The notes below the pieces were generated by a model. That model had not been told where the DNA came from and searched no databases. It saw nothing but the letters and a program-made list of their open reading frames with translations. Positions 14,634 through 19,013 of a stretch of 19,013 nt of DNA are shown piece by piece. The position numbers and the translations under genes were made by a program. The DNA comes from Eubacteriales bacterium (lineage in GTDB: Bacteria > Bacillota > Clostridia > Peptostreptococcales > Anaerovoracaceae), in contig JAQUXD010000020.1 of the NCBI GenBank assembly GCA_028692535.1, positions 1-19,013 of the forward strand. Reading direction: 5' to 3'. How positions within the stretch are numbered: position 1 is the stretch's first letter; every line of letters begins with the position of its first letter.

Positions 14634-14667
14634 AAAAAAAAGGAATCTATCTGAAAGGAGAACTGCC

Positions 14668-14994
14668 ATGACCATTACCCTATCGCTGATCGACGCCCTT
14701 CTTGCAGTGCTTATCCTTCTGGCCATCGTGCTGCTGTATCATCTGATCATTCTCATCAGAAATATGATCCCATCCGCGCGCTCCATGGCAAAGATCATGG
14801 AGGATGCTTCCTACATTACAGGTACCGCGAAATCCGGCACAGAAGATGCACAGCGACTGATCAGTGATCTGGGCGGATCGCTGTCAGATGTGGTAGGTAC
14901 TCTTCGAAGCAACAAAAGTACGATCTCTGCAGTCACCAATCTTACCAACGCACTGACCAACCTGGCGAATTTAGCAAAAAGCAAGAAAAAATAG
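14668..14994 (+). CDS. Small single-pass membrane protein, unknown function
   Basis: A 108-residue protein not assigned to a family. It has one strong N-terminal membrane segment (about 7-30, rich in Leu and Ile), then a long helical region rich in Ser, Ala and Thr with regular hydrophobic spacing (DAQRLISDLGGSLSDVVG and ALTNLANLAKS), ending in a Lys-rich tail. This layout resembles DUF948/YtxG-like envelope-associated proteins, but the match is only structural. ATG 14668 follows GAAAGGAG with good spacing; an in-frame GTG at 14626 falls before the ribosome binding site and is rejected. It sits alone, divergent from murA. Confidence 0.75.
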   Translation: MTITLSLIDALLAVLILLAIVLLYHLIILIRNMIPSARSMAKIMEDASYITGTAKSGTEDAQRLISDLGGSLSDVVGTLRSNKSTISAVTNLTNALTNLANLAKSKKK

Positions 14995-15007
14995 TCTCCC
15001 AATATTT

Positions 15008-15025
15008 GAAAAATCTTGATTTTTC
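15008..15025. other. AT-rich perfect inverted repeat overlapping the abrB-type promoter
   Basis: GAAAAATC-TT-GATTTTTC: an 8-bp inverted repeat with a 2-bp centre. It lies 11 nt after the small membrane protein stop and contains the -35 of the next promoter. It may be an operator, perhaps for the AbrB-type protein itself, or a weak terminator. Confidence 0.45.
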
Positions 15026-15043
15026 TATTCAAAATGTTACAAT
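15016..15043 (+). promoter_or_regulatory. Promoter of the AbrB-family regulator
   Basis: TTGATT (15016-15021), a 16-nt spacer and TACAAT (15038-15043). A clear AGGAGG follows at 15071-15076. Confidence 0.65.
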
Positions 15044-15084
15044 GTACTTTATAGTATATTAACTATCCATAGGAGGTCAGCAAA

Positions 15085-15327
15085 ATGAAAGCTACCGGAA
15101 TCGTAAGGAAACTGGATACGCTGGGCAGGATCGTGATTCCGATGGAGCTTCGCCGAACTTTTGAACTGGAGATTGGCGATCCCATCGAAATATTCGTAGA
15201 AGGAAGCGATATCGTTCTACGCAAGTATCAGCCGGCATGTATCTTCTGCAACGATGCTACAGACATCGTTTCCGTACACGGTAAAAACATTTGTAAAAAA
15301 TGTCTTAGCGAAATCAAGGAACTCTAG
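15085..15327 (+). CDS. AbrB/SpoVT-family transition-state regulator
   Basis: An 80-residue DNA-binding protein. Residues 1-48 are the SpoVT/AbrB swapped-hairpin domain (GIVRKLDTLGRIVIPMELRR, 5-24; then GDPIEIFVEGSDIVLRKY). These proteins act as dimers or tetramers on AT-rich DNA and often repress genes during growth. The C-terminal part has C52, C55, C70 and C73 in CxxC-x14-CxxC, a small zinc-ribbon-like arrangement common in clostridial AbrB relatives. ATG 15085 follows AGGAGG. It is a single-gene unit between a promoter with an inverted repeat and a terminator. Its target genes cannot be told from the sequence. Confidence 0.93.
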   Translation: MKATGIVRKLDTLGRIVIPMELRRTFELEIGDPIEIFVEGSDIVLRKYQPACIFCNDATDIVSVHGKNICKKCLSEIKEL

Positions 15328-15351
15328 GCACAACCGGGTTTCAACCGTTTT

Positions 15352-15377
15352 AAAACGACGATTTTTATCGTCGTTTT
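15352..15377. terminator. Bidirectional terminator after the AbrB-type gene and the tmk operon
   Basis: AAAACGACGAT (15352-15362) pairs with 15367-15377 across a TTTT loop, with T runs on both strands. The stop codon of the convergent methyltransferase gene (15365-15367) lies inside it, so one hairpin serves both. Confidence 0.9.
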
Positions 15378-16102
15378 TGGTTTGCGTCTCTTTCATAAAT
15401 CTGATCGACTTCCGGGGTATAGGCACCGTGGGCATCCCGAATGTGCAGCGTCGGCTCGATCAGAAGCTCTTTTCCGCCGTTCTTGACACATTGCAACAGA
15501 ACGATATTCGGGGGCTCTCCCGGCCGCGGCGCCACGAAACGGAGCCGCTTGGGTTCCAGATGATAGCTGCGGCAAAACGTTAGGATATCAACCAGACGGG
15601 ACGGACGATGAACCAGGCAGAAGCTACCCAGAGGCAATAGCAAGTACGCGGCCGCCCGTACAAAATCCTCCAGCGTTGCAGTGGTTTCGTGCCGGGCAAC
15701 CTCCAGGTGGTCCGAGCGGCTGGTCGGGCCGCCTCCTTTTTCCACATAGGGCGGATTGCTCACGACCAAAGAAAACGCACTCGGCGGGAGATGCTGATCG
15801 ATTTGCGCCACATCGCACAGCGTCCATTGAATTCGATCCGCCAAACCGTTCAGCTGTCCGTTTCGCACGGCTAACGCATAGGCGGCGGTTTGCTTTTCCA
15901 CCCCTATGATACGATGAGTCTGACTCTTGTGACATAGGATCAGCGGGATCACTCCGCTTCCGGTTCCAAGATCCACAATTACGTCGCTCTCTTTGGCCTT
16001 TGCAAAATCGGCTAGAAGAACAGCGTCTACTCCGTAACAAAACTGCTCGGGATCCTGAATCAGCTGATACGCACCGAATCCGATACGATCCACTCGCTCC
16101 AT
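15365..16102 (-). CDS. trmN6: tRNA1(Val)(adenine37-N6)-methyltransferase-like protein
   Basis: A 245-residue class I SAM-dependent methyltransferase. Motif I is DLGTGSG (44-50) and the catalytic motif is NPPY (116-119), typical of N6-adenine methyltransferases; the N-terminal GYGVDAVLLADF-like stretch is seen here as FCYGVDAVLLADF, as in TrmN6/YfiC proteins. It likely methylates an adenine in tRNA, but the exact target is inferred. The start codon overlaps the ricT stop as TGATG, so translation is coupled. It is the last gene of the operon and its stop falls inside the terminator hairpin. Confidence 0.88.
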   Translation of the reverse strand: MERVDRIGFGAYQLIQDPEQFCYGVDAVLLADFAKAKESDVIVDLGTGSGVIPLILCHKSQTHRIIGVEKQTAAYALAVRNGQLNGLADRIQWTLCDVAQIDQHLPPSAFSLVVSNPPYVEKGGGPTSRSDHLEVARHETTATLEDFVRAAAYLLLPLGSFCLVHRPSRLVDILTFCRSYHLEPKRLRFVAPRPGEPPNIVLLQCVKNGGKELLIEPTLHIRDAHGAYTPEVDQIYERDANQKRR

Positions 16103-17019
16103 CAGCGATCCGTCCTCTGTCCGCTCCGGTTTCGATTTTTCTTTCTGGATTTGCCTCTGTCTCCCGTGGTTTTATGCTCGCTGCGCTCCCCGCGTTCGAT
16201 TTCCTCTTTGCCGTAAATATAGTACTCTGTCGACAATTTTTGCGGACGGTCTTCTGTTCTTTCTTCTAATATCAGTCGGGTTTTGATTTTGTTTTCCAAT
16301 ATGTTCACATCAAAGACCACAACCTCTCCGTCTCTGGTGCGGACGCGGTCGCCCGATTCGGGCATGCCTTTTCTCAATTCCGTATAGACCGCATTCTCAA
16401 ATTGCAGACAGCACATGAGCCGGCCGCAGATCCCGGAAATCTTGACAGGATTCAAAGATAGGTTTTGCATTTTCGCCATTTTGATGGATACCGGCTCGAA
16501 GTCGGGAAGCCAAGAATAGCAGCACAATGCCCGGCCGCAGGAACCGATCCCGCCCATCATTTTTGTTTCGTCGCGCACGCCGATCTGCCGCAGCTCGATG
16601 CGCGTGCGAAAGACACCGGCAAGGTCTTTAACCAATTCTCTGAAGTCTACGCGCCCTTCGGCGGTAAAGTAGAAAATAACCTTGGAATTGTCGAATGTAT
16701 ATTCCACGTCGACCAGCTTCATTTCCAACTTGTGTTTATCGATTTTTTCCTGGCAAAGGATCATCGCTTCGGTGCGTTTCCTTTGATTTTCGTCGTGATG
16801 CAACTTATCCGATTCGTCCGCCGGGCGAAGCACCGGCTTCAGGGGCGCGACGATTTCCGCATCTTCCACCATCCTTGTCCCATAAGCTACCGTGCCGTAC
16901 TCCACACCTCTGGCAGTCTCTACGATCACATGATCTCCGGCAGACAGAGTCAGATCTCCGGGGTCGAAATAATAAATCTTACCTGCTTCTTTAAAGCGGA
17001 TTCCCGCTACTTTCGCCAT
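16102..17019 (-). CDS. ricT: RicT (YaaT): PSP1-domain Fe-S protein of the Y-complex
   Basis: A 305-residue PSP1-family protein. In Bacillus subtilis RicT acts with RicA and RicF in an Fe-S-containing complex that promotes RNase Y cleavage of mRNAs and influences sporulation and competence. The hallmark cysteines are all present: GGIGSCGRALCC (C161, C166, C167) and SGICGRLMCC (C198, C203, C204), with PVSIKMAKMQNLSLNPVKI between. The C-terminal 45 residues are highly charged and basic. The start ATG 17019 follows GGAGG with a 7-nt gap; a longer reading from 17061 has no such signal. The first 13 bases overlap the end of holB. The tmk-holB-ricT-trmN6 order is typical of Bacillota. Confidence 0.95.
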   Translation of the reverse strand: MAKVAGIRFKEAGKIYYFDPGDLTLSAGDHVIVETARGVEYGTVAYGTRMVEDAEIVAPLKPVLRPADESDKLHHDENQRKRTEAMILCQEKIDKHKLEMKLVDVEYTFDNSKVIFYFTAEGRVDFRELVKDLAGVFRTRIELRQIGVRDETKMMGGIGSCGRALCCYSWLPDFEPVSIKMAKMQNLSLNPVKISGICGRLMCCLQFENAVYTELRKGMPESGDRVRTRDGEVVVFDVNILENKIKTRLILEERTEDRPQKLSTEYYIYGKEEIERGERSEHKTTGDRGKSRKKNRNRSGQRTDR

Positions 17020-17894
17020 GTTGTTTCCTCCGTGATCTTTTGTTGACCCATGCAAAGGCATAAGTTTTTCATCGTATATCCGATATGATAACTAAGCTTC
17101 AGTGATTTTCGAGCTCTTTCCACTTCTGTGATCGCCTGCTGGATTCCCGCAAGTCCGAAAAAATCCGTTCGACCCTCAGCAGTCTCTTCTTCCCGGCCTT
17201 CCACGAGTGCATCAGCGCCGATTTTTTTCATAAGCCGATCTCTCAACTGGTCTTCCGTCGCATCCAAAAAATCCAAGCATCGATCCCGATCGCTCAGGTA
17301 GAGCTCCAAACCTTCCACGCGTCGGTAAAAGGGCTCGCCATCAAAGCAACGTGCAATCAATTGACGGGCCGCTGAAAAGATCGTCTCGTCTGCGGAAACT
17401 TCCTCATCTCGGAGCTGATAGGTGATGCAACGGGACAGGATCGTCTCCAGAAGCGCTTCGCGCCGCTCTGACAACAACAGGATCACGGCGGGACCCGGCG
17501 GCTCCTCCAGCGTCTTGAGGAGCTTGTTTTGCGCCGAAACCGTCATCGCATGGGCATCGTCGATCACCACGACCGTTCGACTGCCAAAAGACTTAAAGGA
17601 CAAGGTTTCGATGATGCTCAAGATCGCTTCCTTGCGAACGCTGTTCCCACTCTTTTGAATCCACAGAAGGTCCTCGTGATTGCCGTGATCAACTTTGCGG
17701 CAAATGCGGCAGGTACCGCAGGAATCATCGATCGATTCGGGACAGAGTATCGCTTTGGCAAACTCCAATCCGAAGGTTTTTCGTATGGGTGCTTGCCCGA
17801 CGAACAAATAGGAATGGGAAATATTGCCGCAGGAAAGGGCTTTTTTTAATTGATTTGCAATGCGTGTATTTGTGGTGATGGAGTTGATCGACAT
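17007..17894 (-). CDS. holB: DNA polymerase III delta' subunit
   Basis: A 295-residue clamp-loader subunit of the AAA+ superfamily. The zinc module C51, C59, C62 and C65 is present, the Walker A region is degenerate (GQAPIRKT, 33-40) as usual for delta', a Walker B-like VVVIDDAHAM (108-117) follows, then the KLLKTLEEPP segment and the SRC motif (154-156). It works with DnaX and HolA to load the beta clamp. The ATG at 17894 lies five bases after GGGAGG and 12 nt after the tmk stop. The C-terminal collar domain is less conserved and has one Glu-rich stretch, but the length is normal. Confidence 0.92.
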   Translation of the reverse strand: MSINSITTNTRIANQLKKALSCGNISHSYLFVGQAPIRKTFGLEFAKAILCPESIDDSCGTCRICRKVDHGNHEDLLWIQKSGNSVRKEAILSIIETLSFKSFGSRTVVVIDDAHAMTVSAQNKLLKTLEEPPGPAVILLLSERREALLETILSRCITYQLRDEEVSADETIFSAARQLIARCFDGEPFYRRVEGLELYLSDRDRCLDFLDATEDQLRDRLMKKIGADALVEGREEETAEGRTDFFGLAGIQQAITEVERARKSLKLSYHIGYTMKNLCLCMGQQKITEETTWRK

Positions 17895-17906
17895 TCCATC
17901 CTCCCT

Positions 17907-18539
17907 TTAGACAGATTTCTTTGCGGCGAGCCAGCGATCAAAATTTCGACGGATCTCGCGGGCAATTATTTCCTCACTCAAGGTTGCATCAATGACTTGA
18001 TAGCGGTCCGCATGTTGTCCGAGAAGCACATTGTATCCGTCGGTGACCTTCCTGTGAAATTCTATCGCTTCTTTTTCCAATCGGTCAAAGCTGCTTTGTT
18101 TCCGTATCCGCATCAGCCCGATCCCCGGGTCCAGTTTCAAATAAAAGGTAAGGTCCGGCTCCAGCCCTTGTACGGCAAAGGCATTGATTTCCGCCACGCC
18201 GTCCCCCAAGCCTCTGGCATGTCCCTGATAGGCAATGGATGAATCCACAAAACGGTCGCAAACGACAATGTCTCCACGTTCCAGCGCAGGCCGAATGACC
18301 TGGCTCACATGCTGCGCTCTGGCTGCAGCATACAGGAGAGCTTCTGTCACATCATCCATTTCGGGTGTGCTGATGTCCAGGATCAACTCTCGGATTTTTT
18401 CTGAAATAAGGGTCCCGCCCGGTTCTCGAGTCTGGACCACGTGAAAGCCTTTTGATCTGCAATAATCAGCCAGATGCCCGACCTGCGTGGTCTTTCCGCT
18501 GCCGTCCGGCCCTTCAAATGTGATAAACATTCCGTTCAA
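17907..18539 (-). CDS. tmk: Thymidylate kinase
   Basis: A 210-residue dTMP kinase making dTDP from dTMP and ATP for DNA synthesis. Walker A is GPDGSGKTT (10-18), the DR motif is CDRFVDSSIAYQG (D95, R96), and the LID-like region is FDRLEKEAIEFHRKV. The start is a TTG (18539-18537) that overlaps the previous stop as TTGA, with GGAGG nine bases upstream. An ATG three codons later has a much poorer signal, so the TTG is preferred. The 4-nt overlap suggests coupled translation with the small membrane protein gene. Confidence 0.96.
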   Translation of the reverse strand: MNGMFITFEGPDGSGKTTQVGHLADYCRSKGFHVVQTREPGGTLISEKIRELILDISTPEMDDVTEALLYAAARAQHVSQVIRPALERGDIVVCDRFVDSSIAYQGHARGLGDGVAEINAFAVQGLEPDLTFYLKLDPGIGLMRIRKQSSFDRLEKEAIEFHRKVTDGYNVLLGQHADRYQVIDATLSEEIIAREIRRNFDRWLAAKKSV

Positions 18540-18751
18540 TGATAGTATCCTCCGCCTCGCCGTTTCTGATATTCGATCTCAAATTGCTCTTTTCGCCGGC
18601 GTTCGGCCAATCGCCTCTCTTGCCTGGCTCGTTTTTCCCGCTGGATATCCAGCACTTCAATCAGGAGCTTGTCGAACAAATAGACGCCAAGCCCCAAGAT
18701 CGGAAGGCAGAGCAGTATCATAAACATGTATCGAGGCACCGTGTAGATCAT
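18536..18751 (-). CDS. 71-aa membrane protein with charged coiled-coil tail, first gene of the tmk operon
   Basis: A small protein not assigned to a family. One hydrophobic segment (9-26, MFMILLCLPILGLGVYLF) is followed by a short helix and a long Arg/Lys/Glu-rich helix (IQREKRARQERRLAERRRK, 36-54), ending in RRGGGYYH. It is probably anchored in the membrane with the charged helix in the cytoplasm. I choose ATG 18751: a longer reading from 18910 would cross the promoter. No ribosome binding site precedes 18751, but the -10 lies seven bases upstream, which would make the transcript leaderless. Its stop overlaps the tmk start as TTGA. The function is unknown. Confidence 0.6.
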   Translation of the reverse strand: MIYTVPRYMFMILLCLPILGLGVYLFDKLLIEVLDIQREKRARQERRLAERRRKEQFEIEYQKRRGGGYYH

Positions 18752-18757
18752 GGCAAT

Positions 18758-18768
18758 AGTATAGCATA
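18758..18768 (-). promoter_or_regulatory. Extended -10 promoter of the tmk-holB-ricT-trmN6 operon
   Basis: Minus strand TATGCTATACT: the -10 TATACT is at 18763-18758 with the TATG extension. There is no clear -35. The expected start of transcription coincides with the ATG at 18751. Confidence 0.6.
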
Positions 18769-18808
18769 TCTGCAAATAGGATGCGACTGATTCTTGACTC
18801 CGGAGCAG

Positions 18809-18837
18809 TTGATGCCTCGGCTCTGCCGTGTTACACT
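18809..18837 (+). promoter_or_regulatory. Promoter of the NifU-like scaffold gene
   Basis: TTGATG (18809-18814), a 17-nt spacer and TACACT (18832-18837). The start codon at 18872 follows by about 35 nt. Confidence 0.55.
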
Positions 18838-18871
18838 GTGTTTGAATCAAGCGTGGAAAGGAATGTTGTGT

Positions 18872-19013
18872 ATGTTTGACGAATCTTACAGCGATACTGT
18901 CATCGATCACTTTATGTCGCCCAGAAATGCCGGTACCATGCCCGATGCCGATGCGGAAGGATCCTGGGGAGATCCCGACTGCGGAGACTATCTGACCCTC
19001 TACCTGAAAGTTA
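18872..19013 (+). CDS. NifU/IscU-like iron-sulfur cluster scaffold, 5' part only
   Basis: The first 47 codons of a gene that runs off the right edge. The reading (YSDTVIDHFMSPRNAGTMPD then GDPDCGDYLTLYLKV) matches the N-terminus of NifU/IscU scaffolds, on which Fe-S clusters are built before transfer. The first cluster-binding cysteine C37 and the following D39 (CGD) are visible. ATG 18872 follows AAAGGA with a 9-nt gap; an earlier in-frame ATG at 18863 abuts the ribosome binding site and is unlikely. The type (IscU, SufU or NifU) cannot be decided from this piece. Confidence 0.9.
   Translation, partial: MFDESYSDTVIDHFMSPRNAGTMPDADAEGSWGDPDCGDYLTLYLKV

Noticed and set aside
16102..17061. Longer RicT starting at 17061
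   Set aside because: The added 14 residues lie inside the holB coding region and the GGAGG points to the ATG at 17019.
1113..18837. GTGTTACACT palindromic sequence shared by the start regions at 1113-1122 and 18829-18838
   Set aside because: Only ten bases and overlapping likely -10 elements; two copies in 19 kb are not enough to call a regulator site, and it does not match the Rex consensus.
1..19013. Mobile elements, CRISPR arrays, tRNA or rRNA genes
   Set aside because: No transposase or integrase reading, no regularly spaced repeats and no tRNA or rRNA sequence were recognised by eye.

Overview
The window looks like chromosome from an anaerobic Bacillota (Clostridia-type) bacterium with roughly balanced GC content. 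The evidence is the gene content and signals: a class III (Firmicutes-type) fructose-1,6-bisphosphatase, an AbrB-family regulator next to the tmk-holB-ricT-methyltransferase cluster, strong GGAGG ribosome binding sites, TTG starts, sigma-A promoters and extended -10 promoters. An oxygen-labile-type L-cysteine desulfidase and a NifU-like scaffold fit an anaerobe. I saw no insertion sequence, prophage, CRISPR array, tRNA or rRNA.

Layout. 1-1004 (minus): a DUF937-type protein cut by the window edge and a membrane protein with a Cys/His tail, one operon. 1147-2397 (plus): a fusion of a small kinase-like domain to a MobA-type nucleotidyltransferase. 2583-4046 (plus): an AgcS sodium/amino-acid symporter behind a near-consensus promoter. 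4125-5612 (minus): a 495-residue XRE-type regulator convergent with it; the two genes' upstream regions share a repeated 13-bp box. 5781-7679 (plus): nitroreductase and L-cysteine desulfidase. 7746-9710 (minus): fbp. 9824-11080 (plus): an EPSP-synthase-like protein that keeps most shikimate-phosphate contacts but has lost key PEP-pocket motifs. 11070-13175 (plus): promoter, attenuator-like leader, pyrR and uraA. 13241-14503 (minus): murA behind a perfect TTGACA-17-TATAAT promoter. 14668-14994 (plus): small one-pass membrane protein. 15085-15327 (plus): AbrB-type regulator. 15365-18751 (minus): five-gene operon (71-aa membrane protein, tmk, holB, ricT, trmN6-like) with overlapping or closely spaced genes and a possibly leaderless first gene. 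18872 to the right edge (plus): start of a NifU/IscU-like scaffold.

How it fits together. Most of the window is housekeeping: gluconeogenesis (fbp), pyrimidine salvage (pyrR-uraA), peptidoglycan precursor synthesis (murA), dTMP supply and replication (tmk, holB), RNA processing (ricT) and Fe-S assembly. Operons are compact and usually separated by hairpins that can serve both converging genes. The less ordinary parts are the kinase-MobA fusion, the divergent EPSPS homologue, the putative agcS/XRE regulatory circuit and the non-canonical pyrR leader. Functions come from motif recognition only; no database search was run.
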